DNA of 64,000 nt, taken from NCBI GenBank assembly GCA_963714155.1, contig OY970236.1, forward strand, positions 2,232,001 to 2,296,000, read 5' to 3'. The DNA comes from VRUE01 sp963714155. Its GTDB lineage: Bacteria; Actinomycetota; Thermoleophilia; Solirubrobacterales; 70-9. The notes under the pieces are model-generated. The model searched no databases. It was not told the DNA's origin and was given only the letters and a program-made list of their open reading frames with translations. The first letter of the stretch is position 1; each line of letters opens with the position of its first letter. Position numbers and translations under genes: made by a program. Shown in pieces: positions 11,581 through 19,421 of this stretch.

Positions 11581-11609
11581 TTGCAGGACGGCCGAAAAGC
11601 AGGTATAAC
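11581..11609 (+). promoter_or_regulatory. Sigma-70-like promoter of the AhpD-like gene
   Basis: TTGCAG at 11581-11586 and TATAAC at 11604-11609 are separated by exactly 17 bp, a close match to the housekeeping consensus. It points right, towards the gene at 11699, and stands out in GC-rich surroundings. Confidence 0.6.
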
Positions 11610-11624
11610 TTACGAGACGTAAGT
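11608..11624. promoter_or_regulatory. Perfect palindrome overlapping the start point (operator candidate)
   Basis: ACTTACG-AGA-CGTAAGT is a 7-bp perfect inverted repeat with a 3-bp centre. It begins inside the -10 element and covers the predicted transcription start, the usual place for a repressor site. It also lies 177 bp upstream of the glnA start codon. The regulator is unknown; it does not match the actinobacterial LexA box. Confidence 0.5.
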
Positions 11625-11698
11625 AGATGGCTGAAAGTAAAGTAAAGGCCAATTAAAGGCTCTGTAAAGCGGAATTCCCCCGTTCGAGCCGGAGGCGG

Positions 11699-12271
11699 AT
11701 GCAAGTGACAGTGAAAACAGACGTGAGCAGGTTCCAGATCCACGACGAGTTGACGGCACCTGACGAGAGCGCCCCCCTGATCAAAACGATCCAGGCCACG
11801 GGTGGCGCCGTAACGAAGTTCGTCGGTGTGCTCGCGGGCGCGCCGGCCGTCTTGCGCGCCTACACACGGATGCGCTCGGAGCTTCGCGGCGGCGTCCTGC
11901 CGCGGGCGACGCGCGAGCGGATCGCCCTGGCGGTTGCCGAGTACCGCGACGACACCTACAGCATCGCCCAGCACGCCAAGTCGGCAAGAAGCGCCGGCCT
12001 CGGCCTCGACGAGGTCTCGCGAGCCCGCAGCTTCAGCTCCAACGACCCCAAGGAGGCGGCGCTGCTCGAGTACCTGCACGGAGCCCTGGAGGCCAACGGC
12101 CACCCGCCCCTTCACCTCCACGAGGAGGCAAGGGAGATCGGCTGGAGCGACGAGGAGCTGCTGGAGGCAGTGGCGCATCTCGCCCTCAACGAGTTCCAAA
12201 GTCTCATTGCGGGAGCAGCCGAGCTCCCGAAAGACCAGAGCGGTCCCCGGGTTCTTCCTTCCGTGGCGTAG
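11699..12271 (+). CDS. AhpD/carboxymuconolactone decarboxylase-like protein lacking the CxxC
   Basis: 190 residues; the ATG follows GGAGGCGG. The fold signature is clear: a helix with RATRERIALAVAEYRDD, then the segment where AhpD-like enzymes have their redox CxxC followed by His. Here it reads DTYSIAQHAKSA, with T and S in place of the two cysteines but the histidine kept. A peroxidase-type disulfide mechanism is therefore unlikely, and a decarboxylase-like or non-redox role is more plausible. Transcription is from the strong-looking promoter at 11581, divergent to glnA. A family I hairpin starts immediately after the TAG. Confidence 0.8.
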   Translation: MQVTVKTDVSRFQIHDELTAPDESAPLIKTIQATGGAVTKFVGVLAGAPAVLRAYTRMRSELRGGVLPRATRERIALAVAEYRDDTYSIAQHAKSARSAGLGLDEVSRARSFSSNDPKEAALLEYLHGALEANGHPPLHLHEEAREIGWSDEELLEAVAHLALNEFQSLIAGAAELPKDQSGPRVLPSVA

Positions 12272-12345
12272 GAGGTCCGGGCGCCCCTCCCAAAACGCGC
12301 GGCGGGAGCCGCGCTTGAGTGTTTTGGGAGGGGCGCCCGGACCTC
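12272..12345. repeat. Family I nested hairpin, copy 2 (25-bp perfect outer stem)
   Basis: Positions 12272-12296 and 12321-12345 are exact reverse complements (25 bp). Inside are the 7-bp GCGCGGC/GCCGCGC hairpin (12297-12303 with 12308-12314) and TTGAGT at 12315-12320, the same plan and length as the copy at 1908. The outer 12 or so bp of the stem differ from copy 1 while still pairing perfectly. It abuts the stop codon of the AhpD-like gene and faces the 3' end of the convergent gene at 12413. Confidence 0.9.
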
Positions 12346-12412
12346 TTCCCAAAGAAGAACGATCCAGGAGCCGAGGGGGCGAGCAGCCAGCCCCGGTTGC
12401 TACTGAAGTTGG

Positions 12413-13141
12413 TCAGTCCTCAACGATGGTGACTGTGTACAACAGCCTGGCGGTGGCGTAGCGGCAGCCGTATTCGGCATGGGAGCCAATCTTTTCCTGA
12501 GCTTCACCTTGACGGACATCGTTGGAATCGACGCATTTGCCTACTTCTCGGCTGGCGCGCCAGGCGTTACTTGAGGGCTGTCCCTGGGCAAAAGCAGGGG
12601 CCCAAGTGGGGACGGTGATGCCGATGATGTCCCCTGCTTTGACGCGCAAAGAGGCGCCGAATTTGACGGTCTGGCCCAAGTAGGGGCTGAGGACGTGGAT
12701 CGAGCCCTGGGCGCGGAGGGCGTAGCGCGGCGGGTTGGTGCCGGCGACGCGGCGCAGGATCGCCAGGCGCGCCTCGGGCGGGGTGCCGAAGAAGCTGTTG
12801 AAGAAGGAGCGCTGGCTGCTGGTCGGCTGCGAGAGGGTCAGCGTCCAGGATTTGATCCTGCCGTCGCGGCGCACGCGGAAGGGCAGCGAGCCCTGGCTGG
12901 TGCTGACCTGGAAGCCGGTGACGCTGCCGATCGCCTGGCAGGGGGACTCGGGGCAGGATGGGTCGGGCATCGTCGCGGTCTCACCGAGGACGACGGTCGT
13001 GCTTTCTTCCGGGGCAGCACCGGCGCTGCCGGCGAAGGCGACGAGGAGCGTCAGCAGGCCCGCAAGCGAGATGGCAAACGCCACCCGACCGCGCACTCCG
13101 GCCGACCCGGCGTTGACAGCTGCCCACAAAGACCTCGACAT
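12413..13141 (-). CDS. Secreted protein of unknown function
   Basis: 242 residues with a Sec signal: basic N-terminus, hydrophobic core near residues 22-38, and a likely cleavage after AGSAGAA. The mature part has no motif I recognise. It looks beta-rich and holds four cysteines, in CPESPC near the start and at KCVD and GCRY near the end, which may form disulfides outside the cell. Segments such as LPFRVRRDGRIKSWTLTLSQP and GDIIGITVPTWAP recall a lectin-like or jelly-roll domain, but this is only an impression. The gene lies 76 bp downstream of rlpA on the same strand. Confidence 0.75.
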   Translation of the reverse strand: MSRSLWAAVNAGSAGVRGRVAFAISLAGLLTLLVAFAGSAGAAPEESTTVVLGETATMPDPSCPESPCQAIGSVTGFQVSTSQGSLPFRVRRDGRIKSWTLTLSQPTSSQRSFFNSFFGTPPEARLAILRRVAGTNPPRYALRAQGSIHVLSPYLGQTVKFGASLRVKAGDIIGITVPTWAPAFAQGQPSSNAWRASREVGKCVDSNDVRQGEAQEKIGSHAEYGCRYATARLLYTVTIVED

Positions 13142-13217
13142 TCGTGCTCCTCTCGTTGGAAACCTGCCCGTTCCGGGGCAGATTTACCATCAAACCGAGA
13201 AATCCTGCTTAGTCGCG

Positions 13218-13724
13218 CTAGCGAGAAGCGTCGACGGCAAGCGCGTAGCGAACCTGCCCAACGCCTTCGAAGTCGAGGGCGAGGCGGGCGCCGTTGGTCA
13301 GGTCGAAATCGTTGCCGGGGGTGTAGGGGCCGCGATCGATCACCTGCGTGACCAGCGAGTGGCCGTGGTAGTTGAACTTGACCGTCGTGCCGCAGGGCAG
13401 GGTTCGATGGGCGACGCCGATCGTCCCCGGCCGCAGGGTCTGACCACAGGCGGTGCCGTTGCCGTAGAGCCCGGGCCCGTACCAAGTGGCGCCGGCCGAG
13501 CGCATCGGGCTGCTGAAAACCAGCCCCCCGCCGGGTGAAGTCGCTTCCGGAGCCGGGGCGCCGGCGCCGCCGGTCTGCGCCTCGGCGGCCAGGGGCGCCA
13601 GAGCCAGGGAGAGCAGCGCCGTTGCCAGGGAGAGTCGACGCAGCCGTCGACCGAGGTGCGCGCGCGCAGCGTGCCCTTGCCGTGGTTGATCTTTCCGCCC
13701 AAGGCGGTTCCTGCCTGTCTTCAT
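13218..13724 (-). CDS. rlpA: RlpA-like double-psi beta-barrel protein
   Basis: 168 residues. A basic start and hydrophobic stretch (about 30-48) form a signal peptide or anchor. The rest is the RlpA-like DPBB domain: ATWYGPGLYGNGTACGQ, GVAHRTLPCGTTVKF and VIDRGPYTPGNDFDL. RlpA proteins are septal lytic transglycosylases or cell-wall-binding proteins. In actinobacteria this family is often controlled by c-di-AMP, and a matching riboswitch lies directly upstream (13733-13860). The gene should therefore link cell-wall remodelling to c-di-AMP level. No SPOR domain is present, so the protein is a short form. Confidence 0.88.
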   Translation of the reverse strand: MKTGRNRLGRKDQPRQGHAARAHLGRRLRRLSLATALLSLALAPLAAEAQTGGAGAPAPEATSPGGGLVFSSPMRSAGATWYGPGLYGNGTACGQTLRPGTIGVAHRTLPCGTTVKFNYHGHSLVTQVIDRGPYTPGNDFDLTNGARLALDFEGVGQVRYALAVDASR

Positions 13725-13732
13725 AGCTCTTT

Positions 13733-13860
13733 ACGACGCTTACGGGGTTAGCTGACGGGCTCGCGCTGAAAGAGCTGCGCTACGCGGCAGATGCCGGCGA
13801 TTCGCCCCAACAATTGGGTCCCCCGCTCTTCGCAAATATGTGGCGAAGATTCAGCGGAAG
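13733..13860 (-). promoter_or_regulatory. c-di-AMP riboswitch (ydaO/yuaA type)
   Basis: Read on the minus strand, the leader contains CGCTGAATCTTCGCC, then GAGCGGGGGACCCAA, TTGGGGCGAATC, AGCTCTTTCAGCG and finally CCGTCAGCTAACCCCGTAAG. These are the conserved blocks of the ydaO motif in their normal order and spacing, ending just before the rlpA start at 13724. The riboswitch binds c-di-AMP and normally turns off cell-wall hydrolase or osmolyte genes. Confidence 0.88.
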
Positions 13861-13908
13861 TTGGCGGCAGATTAGCAAACGCTAAGACAGAAACTTTGGC
13901 AGGCATGG

Positions 13909-13934
13909 AAAAGGCCCCCTTGCGAGGGCCTTTT
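13909..13934 (-). terminator. Intrinsic terminator of RNase P RNA
   Basis: AAAAGGCCC (13909-13917) pairs with GGGCCTTTT (13926-13934), giving a 9-bp stem with flanking A and T runs right after the RNase P 3' end. Read leftward it ends in CCTTTTCC. Confidence 0.8.
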
Positions 13935-13936
13935 CG

Positions 13937-14303
13937 TTAGCGGGCCTGTAAGCCGGATCCTGTCGTGAGCGGCTATCTGTCTCACCGGGACCGGAGCCCC
14001 GGGGGCCGCCGAAGCGGCCTGCGGCCTACCTGGACCTCGCCGGGCAGGGTCGACGGTCCTGCTTGGCCTTGCACCGGGCGGGGTTTGCCTGGCCGCCGCG
14101 TCACCGCGACGCCGGTGCGCTCTTACCGCACCATTTCACCTTTGCCTGTTCGCGACTCACGTGTGGTCGCGCCATCGGCCGTGTATTTCTGTGGCACTGT
14201 CCCGCGGGTTTCCCCGGGTGGGCGTTACCCACCGCCTTGCCCTCTGGTGTCCGGACTTTCCTCGAGGGGTTTTCTCTCCCCCCGCAGTCGCTCGGCCCGC
14301 GAT
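13937..14303 (-). ncRNA. rnpB: RNase P RNA, bacterial class A
   Basis: On the minus strand the RNA opens with a P1 arm (GCGGGCC, plus 14294-14300), followed by GAGGAAAGTCCGGAC, ACAGTGCCACAGAAA, GGTGAAATGGTGCGGTAAGAGCGC broken over conserved blocks, and ACAGGATCCGGCTTACAGG. It closes with the matching GGCCCGC (plus 13940-13946). These are the universally conserved parts of the RNase P catalytic RNA, which matures tRNA 5' ends. Length about 365 nt is normal. Ends are set from the P1 pairing and may be off by a few bases. Confidence 0.95.
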
Positions 14304-14360
14304 CCGATGGTAGCGCGGAGCAACCGGGCTTGAGCCAAATGCATCGAATAGCCTGAGCCA

Positions 14361-15191
14361 ATGCCGGTAGCTGTCGTCACTGGGGCGGGCGGTGGCCTGG
14401 GTCGCGCGATTGCCCTCGAGCTGGGCGACCGCGGCTTCCTCGTTCACGTCTCCGACCTCGATCCCGATGCAGCCGCCCGTACCGCGGTCGAGATCGGCAC
14501 CGGCGCGCGCTCGGCGGCGCTCGACGTTCGCGACGAGCCGGCCTGCCGCGCCCTCGCCGCCGAAGCCGCGACGCGGGGCGGCTCGCTGGACGTCTGGGTC
14601 AACAACGCCGGTGTGCTCGCCACCGGGCTCTCCTGGGAGCAGGACGAGGCGACGCGACGGACGATGCTCGAGGTCAACGCGCTGGGAACGATGAACGGCA
14701 CCGTCGCCGCCCTGGAGCCGATGATCGCCGCCGGCCGCGGCCACGTGATCAACGTGATCTCGCTCGCCGGCATCGTCGCCGCGCCGGGAGAGGTCACCTA
14801 CTCGGCGAGCAAGCACGCGGCGATGGCCTTCACCCTCGGCACCCTCTTCGACCTGCGCCGGGCGGACATCGATGGCGTCGAGCTATCGGCCGTCTGCCCC
14901 GACGGCATCTGGACGCCGATGCTGGAAGACAAGCTCGACGACCCCGACGCCGCCGGCTCGTTCTCGGGCCACCTGTTGACGCCGGAGGAGGTAGCAAGGG
15001 AGGTCGGCAGGCTGGTCGAACGCCCGCGCCCGATCCTCGTCCTGCCCCGCTGGCGCGGCCCCCTGCTGCGCCTCTTCGACCTCTCCCCCCGGCTGGCCCT
15101 GCGTCTGCTGCCCTGGGTTATGCGCGACGCCAGGCGCAAACAGCGTCGCTACAAGCGCAAGATCGAATCCGGCAACTGGCCCAGTAGATGA
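14361..15191 (+). CDS. Short-chain dehydrogenase/reductase
   Basis: 276 residues of the classical SDR fold. The cofactor loop TGAGGGLGRAIA is at residues 7-18, NNAGVL follows near residue 90, and the catalytic YSASK is near 150. Asp in VSDLDP after beta-2 suggests NAD rather than NADP. A basic C-terminal tail (RDARRKQRRYKRKIES) extends past the domain. Substrate unknown. The gene is divergent from RNase P RNA. Its stop is followed by GATGACGTGAGCCCA, a 15-mer also found after lexA. Confidence 0.9.
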   Translation: MPVAVVTGAGGGLGRAIALELGDRGFLVHVSDLDPDAAARTAVEIGTGARSAALDVRDEPACRALAAEAATRGGSLDVWVNNAGVLATGLSWEQDEATRRTMLEVNALGTMNGTVAALEPMIAAGRGHVINVISLAGIVAAPGEVTYSASKHAAMAFTLGTLFDLRRADIDGVELSAVCPDGIWTPMLEDKLDDPDAAGSFSGHLLTPEEVAREVGRLVERPRPILVLPRWRGPLLRLFDLSPRLALRLLPWVMRDARRKQRRYKRKIESGNWPSR

Positions 15192-15244
15192 CGTGAGCCC
15201 ACCTTCCGCCTGGCGAGGACGTTAGGCGCGGGTTCGTAAACGTG

Positions 15245-15269
15245 AAAACCCCCGACTTGCGGGGGCTTT
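15245..15269 (-). terminator. Intrinsic terminator of tRNA-Leu
   Basis: On the minus strand CCCCCG pairs with CGGGGG around a 5-nt loop, followed by TTTTC, just downstream of the tRNA. The stem arms are at plus 15249-15254 and 15260-15265. Confidence 0.75.
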
Positions 15270-15273
15270 CTCA

Positions 15274-15359
15274 TGCGGCTGAATGGAGTCGAACCATCAC
15301 GCCCCGTAAGGGGCACAAGGCCCTCAACCTTGCGCGTCTACCAGTTCCGCCACAGCCGC
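15274..15359 (-). tRNA. tRNA-Leu (anticodon GAG)
   Basis: 86 nt on the minus strand. The acceptor stem GCGGCTG/CAGCCGC is perfect and the discriminator is A. The anticodon arm CAAGG-TTGAGGG-CCTTG gives anticodon GAG. A long variable arm (TGCCCC...GGGGCG) marks a class II tRNA, and the T-loop reads GTTCGACTC. The CCA end is not encoded. It reads CUC/CUU leucine codons, frequent in this GC-rich genome. Confidence 0.95.
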
Positions 15360-15436
15360 TCGAGGGGCGACGATTCTAGATGTTTGGGGATTCCGGGGCT
15401 TTTGGTTGCGGGCATCCGGGTGGGGCGGTACAGTTG

Positions 15437-15450
15437 CGAACAAGTGTTCG
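15437..15450. promoter_or_regulatory. LexA (SOS) box
   Basis: CGAACAAGTGTTCG is a perfect match to the Gram-positive/actinobacterial LexA consensus CGAACRNRYGTTYG. It lies 41 bp upstream of the lexA start and implies autorepression. Confidence 0.9.
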
Positions 15451-15490
15451 AGCGATTTGATACCCGGCGAGTTGAGGAGGGGAACTAGGC

Positions 15491-16102
15491 GTGGAGCTGG
15501 ATCTGACCAAACGGCAGAAAGAGATCTTCGACTTCATCCGTCGCTATGCGGCAAAGACGGGTTACCCCCCGACGGTGCGGGAGATCGGCAAAGCCGTCGG
15601 CTTGCACTCGTCCTCGACCGTTCATGCGCACCTTGCCAACCTGGAGAAAATCGGCCTGCTTAAACGCGATCCTTCGAAGCCGCGGGCGATCGAGCTGCTC
15701 TTCGACAAGGCGAAGCGGACGATTCGGCCGGGCAACGGGCTGCCGCTTGTCGGCCAGGTTGCTGCCGGCGCGCCGATCGTTGCCGAAGAGAACGTCGAGG
15801 AGTACATCGAAGTCCCCGACATCATCGGCGGCGAGGACGGCGACTACATCCTCAACGTGCGCGGCGAATCGATGGTTGAAGCCGGCATCTTCGAGGGCGA
15901 CTACGTCGTCGTGCGGCCGGCGGACGATGCGGTCAATGGCGAGATCGTCGTCGCCCTGATCGGCGAGGAGGCGACGGTCAAGCGCTTCTTCCGCGAAGAC
16001 GATCACATCCGCCTGCAGCCCGAGAACCAGACGATGGAGCCGATCCGGACGACCGAGGCAACAGTCCTCGGCAAGGTAGTCGGAGTCTTCCGCAAGGTCT
16101 GA
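15491..16102 (+). CDS. lexA: SOS repressor LexA
   Basis: 203 residues from a GTG preceded by GAGGAGGGG. The N-terminal winged helix covers about residues 1-70 (LTKRQKEIFDFI, GYPPTVREIGKAVGL, SSSTVHAHLANLE). The self-cleavage Ala-Gly bond lies in QVAAGAPI, and the catalytic serine is in GESMVEAGI, with the lysine in ATVKRFF. It represses DNA-damage genes until RecA filaments trigger its autocleavage. The perfect LexA box upstream shows self-regulation. The stop is followed by GATGACGTGAGCCCA and a 7-bp stem-loop (16114-16132). Confidence 0.97.
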   Translation: MELDLTKRQKEIFDFIRRYAAKTGYPPTVREIGKAVGLHSSSTVHAHLANLEKIGLLKRDPSKPRAIELLFDKAKRTIRPGNGLPLVGQVAAGAPIVAEENVEEYIEVPDIIGGEDGDYILNVRGESMVEAGIFEGDYVVVRPADDAVNGEIVVALIGEEATVKRFFREDDHIRLQPENQTMEPIRTTEATVLGKVVGVFRKV

Positions 16103-16106
16103 TGAC

Positions 16107-16145
16107 GTGAGCCCAGACGCCGCCATGCGGCGTCCTCGGTCGCTC
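16107..16145 (+). terminator. Hairpin downstream of lexA
   Basis: TGAGC pairs with GCTCA as an outer stem, and GACGCCG with CGGCGTC around CCATG as an inner stem. It lies just after lexA, in front of the convergent RTX gene. No U-tract follows, so a terminator role is only likely. Confidence 0.4.
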
Positions 16146-16218
16146 AGGTGCAGAGCACGCTTCGCTCCCTGCGTCCTTGCCTGACAACGTCTGAGTTTGG
16201 GGCGCCTGCCTTTCCGGG

Positions 16219-19200
16219 CTAGTAGTCGACCCGAAACCGAAAGAGCGCCGGTGTGGGGTCGGTGTTGCCTTCGGCGTCCGTCGCGGTGACGCGGAAGGCG
16301 TGGGCGCCAATCGCGACGGTATAGGCGCGAGGCGAGACGCACGGCACCGCACGGCGGCGGTCAAGTCGGCAGATGAAACTGGCCCCGCGCTCGTTCGAGG
16401 AGAAACGGAGAACCACGCGACGCCGGCCGACGCGACCAGCCCGAACCCGCTTCGGCATGCCGGTGGCGATGCGCGTCTGCGGTCGCATCCTGTCGACCGG
16501 CGGGGGCGGTTCGGCCGGGCCCTCGATCCGCCAGCCGTAGGCGACCGGATCCCCCAGGTTCCCCGCTCGATCGGTGGCCGCGATCTCAAACGTGTAGCGG
16601 CCGTCGGGCAGGCCCGAATATGCGATTCGCGACGAGCAGGCGGACGCGCCGAACGATCTCGATCCGGCCAGGCTGCAGGCGAAGGCCACGGGCTCGTCAG
16701 CCGTGAACGCGAAGGCGGCGTCGCTTGCGGCGCTCGGATCCGGAGGTCGGTCGGTCAGGCTCACCGCCGGCCTCGCCGTGTCGACCGTCCAGGTGTAGGT
16801 GGCAGGGCTCGGGTCGGTGCCGCCGGCGTTCTTCGCCCGGACCTGGAAGGTATGCGCCGTCCCGGTCACGGCGCTGTCGCCCTCGAGGCCCGAATAACCC
16901 CTCGGTGCAGTGCAAGCGGAAAAGGCGGCGGCGTCGAGCCTGCATTCGAAGGCGGCGCCGGTCGCCGGCGTCGCGGTGAAGCCAAATTCCGCCGTGGCGC
17001 TGTTCGTCAGCGCCGGCGGCTTCGATCCGATCGCGGTGTCGGGAATCGCAGGCGGCGGTTCGGCGATCGAGTTGTCGACCTCCCAGTCGTGGGCGACGGG
17101 ATCGCCGACGTTGCCGGCTTGGTCGGTAGCCACGACCCGGAGCCTGTAGCTGCCGTCGGGCAGATTCGAGTAGGCGACCCCCGAAGCGCACTGGGCTAGG
17201 CCGGAGGGTTGCGGTCCTTCGAGGCTGCAAGAGAAAGTCGCCGGCTCGTCGGCCTCGAAGGCGAAGGCAACGCTCTCACCGTCGCTTGGGTCGGGAGGAA
17301 GCCCGGTGAGTTCGGCAGTCGGTTTGACAGTGTCGATCGTCCAGGTGTAGGTGGCAGGGCTCGGGTCGGTGCCGCCGGCGTTCTTCGCCCGGACCTGGAA
17401 GGTGTGGGTGTCTCCGCTAGCGGCGCCGCTACCGGAGAGCCCGGAATAGGCCTTGGGCGACGTGCAGGCGGCAAACGCCCCGGCATCGAGCTTGCATTCG
17501 AAGCCGGCCCCGGCCCCAGGGCTGGCGCTGAAGCTGAATTCGGCCGTCGTGCTGTTCGTCAGCGCCGGCGGGCTGAATGCGATTGAGGTGTCGGGCGTGT
17601 CGGGCGGAGTGTCGGGAGGGCGGAAGCTGTTGGGGTCGCGCTCTTCGATCACCTCGCAATCGGTCGGGGCGGGGTCGGGACCGTTTGCCGGCCGGTCGAT
17701 CTGGGCGGTATCGAAGCCGCCGCCGCAATCGATCGTCGCGTCGGGGTCGTCGCTGGGAGTCCCGGAGTTGGCGAGAATCGAGTCGTTGCCGCTCCCCGCA
17801 TGGAAGGTGTCGGCCCCTAGACGGCCGAGGAGCTGGTTGTCGCCGGCGTCGCCGATCATCGTGTCCGCCAAGCTCGTGCCCTCGATGTCCTCGAGCCCGT
17901 TCAGCGAGGTGAGGGTTCCGCTCGGGCAGCTGGGTTGGCCACCCCCGACGAGCCCCGCGCTGTGGGCCGCCATATCGATCGCGATCGCCGACCCGAAGTT
18001 CGCCCAGTTGGCGTTGTCGCGATCGGGGCCCCCGTCGAGCTGGTCGCCATCGCAGACAGCGTTGTCGATGAAGAGATCCTCGCCGGCCCCGGCATCGAGG
18101 TCATCGCTGCCGCCGTTGTTGGGGACCGCGTCATCCCCGGCGCCGGCGCTGACCACGTCGTCCCCGGCGCCGTCGATGACCGCGTCTTCGGTGGCGCCCG
18201 AGGTGAGATCGTCCTCGTCCTCGCCGCCGAGAAGGACGACCGAGGTCGTCTCCGGGAAGTTCGTGGCGGAGAGCCTGTCGTCGCCGTCGAGCCCGGCGAC
18301 GACGACCGAGTCGGGAGCCTCGGAGAGCGGGAACGAACCGGCGGCGCTGCCGTCGACGGTGAAGCTCACCTGGCCCGAAGCATAGGAGGCAACGACCTCG
18401 TCGTCGCTGTTGGTTCCCGAGAGGAAGAAGGCCGGCCCGGTACTCGACTGCGGGGCCATCGCCCCGGCCGAGAGCGTCCCTGGGCTCCGGGGATCGATTT
18501 CCTCATCGGAGGACTCGCATTCGAGGGCGGTCGCGACGACGCACCCGTCGCCCTCGGCGCCGCCGTAGGCGACATCGGCACCGCCGCCGCCGTCAATCAG
18601 GTCGGCGCCGCCGCCGCCGTAAAACGTCTCCGCCTCCGAGGTTCCGACGATGTAGTCGTCGAACGGGGTGCCGATCACGATCTCGAAGTTGGCGAACGTG
18701 GTCTCCGGCGCCAGCGGTTCGTCGACCCCGCCTCCGGAGGGCGCGAGCCCGTTGTTGGCGAAGTTACTGCCGAGGTCGACGTAGACGCCCCGGCCGACGT
18801 CGGGGGGGAAGCCGGCGTCGTCGAAGAAGGCGCCCTGGTTCGGGAAGCCGGGGGTCGCACCGGTGGCGAAGCTGAGGGTGTCGGTGCCGCCGCCGGAGTC
18901 GCCGATGCGATCGATGGTCGCGTCGCCGCGATCGAGATCGTCGCCAGCTTCTCCGTCGAGGGAGTCGGCACCGAAGCCGCCCGAGAGGCGATCCGAGCCG
19001 GGGCCGCCGCGAAGGCGGTCGTCGCCAATGCCGCCGTAGAGCCGATCCGCGCCCTCGCCACCGAAGAGGCTGTCGTTGCCGCGCTGGCCGAAAAGGACGT
19101 CGTCGCCCCCTTCCCCGCGAACCGTGGTGACGATGCGCGGCGCGCGGATCGTGTCGGCACAGGGTGTTCCGATGATTTCGCTGCCCACCGTCTGCGGGCC

Positions 19201-19320
19201 TTCGGCACAGCTGGGGGCAGCGTCGGCCCCGGCTGGCGCCGCAATCGCAGCGGCACCGAACATGAAGAGAGCGCTAACCAGTACGCGGATGGGAGCGTGT
19301 CGAAGAGAGGCGAAATACAC
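16219..19320 (-). CDS. Secreted RTX-repeat protein with tandem Ig-like modules
   Basis: 1033 residues. A signal peptide (about 1-35) is followed by hemolysin-type nonapeptide repeats at about 70-130 (GGEGADRLYGG, IGDDRLRGG, GDDLDRG) and again near 355-420 and 480-520, expected to bind calcium. From about 590 come two long modules of about 184 residues each (PALTNS.TAEF ... TFQVRAKNAGGTDPSPATYTW ... DGSYRLRVVATDQAGN) and a final half module. Those beta-rich modules resemble bacterial Ig-like or fibronectin-like domains. Expected outside the cell or on its surface, perhaps in adhesion; no toxin domain is seen. The first ~600 residues are paralogous to the divergent gene at 19422. GTG start without an obvious ribosome site. 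Confidence 0.82.
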   Translation of the reverse strand: MYFASLRHAPIRVLVSALFMFGAAAIAAPAGADAAPSCAEGPQTVGSEIIGTPCADTIRAPRIVTTVRGEGGDDVLFGQRGNDSLFGGEGADRLYGGIGDDRLRGGPGSDRLSGGFGADSLDGEAGDDLDRGDATIDRIGDSGGGTDTLSFATGATPGFPNQGAFFDDAGFPPDVGRGVYVDLGSNFANNGLAPSGGGVDEPLAPETTFANFEIVIGTPFDDYIVGTSEAETFYGGGGADLIDGGGGADVAYGGAEGDGCVVATALECESSDEEIDPRSPGTLSAGAMAPQSSTGPAFFLSGTNSDDEVVASYASGQVSFTVDGSAAGSFPLSEAPDSVVVAGLDGDDRLSATNFPETTSVVLLGGEDEDDLTSGATEDAVIDGAGDDVVSAGAGDDAVPNNGGSDDLDAGAGEDLFIDNAVCDGDQLDGGPDRDNANWANFGSAIAIDMAAHSAGLVGGGQPSCPSGTLTSLNGLEDIEGTSLADTMIGDAGDNQLLGRLGADTFHAGSGNDSILANSGTPSDDPDATIDCGGGFDTAQIDRPANGPDPAPTDCEVIEERDPNSFRPPDTPPDTPDTSIAFSPPALTNSTTAEFSFSASPGAGAGFECKLDAGAFAACTSPKAYSGLSGSGAASGDTHTFQVRAKNAGGTDPSPATYTWTIDTVKPTAELTGLPPDPSDGESVAFAFEADEPATFSCSLEGPQPSGLAQCASGVAYSNLPDGSYRLRVVATDQAGNVGDPVAHDWEVDNSIAEPPPAIPDTAIGSKPPALTNSATAEFGFTATPATGAAFECRLDAAAFSACTAPRGYSGLEGDSAVTGTAHTFQVRAKNAGGTDPSPATYTWTVDTARPAVSLTDRPPDPSAASDAAFAFTADEPVAFACSLAGSRSFGASACSSRIAYSGLPDGRYTFEIAATDRAGNLGDPVAYGWRIEGPAEPPPPVDRMRPQTRIATGMPKRVRAGRVGRRRVVLRFSSNERGASFICRLDRRRAVPCVSPRAYTVAIGAHAFRVTATDAEGNTDPTPALFRFRVDY
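16786..17403 (-). repeat. In-frame tandem duplication, period 552 bp
   Basis: A 66-bp stretch at 16786-16851 recurs without change at 17338-17403, exactly 552 bp (184 codons) apart. The surrounding protein modules are similar throughout, so an Ig-like module pair has been duplicated in frame. The unchanged 66 bp suggest recent duplication or gene conversion. Confidence 0.8.
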
Positions 19321-19421
19321 AGATCGAGGGTGACATAAGTGATTGGCCCGGGGGGAGACAACCTTGGCTCGATGAGACCCATGCCCGAGTAGGGGTCAAG
19401 GCAGGTGGGTACCTGGGATAA

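Noticed and set aside
11432..12352. N-terminal extension of glnA to 757 residues
   Set aside because: Homology begins at the ATG at 11431; the extension is antisense to the AhpD-like gene and crosses a promoter and a hairpin.
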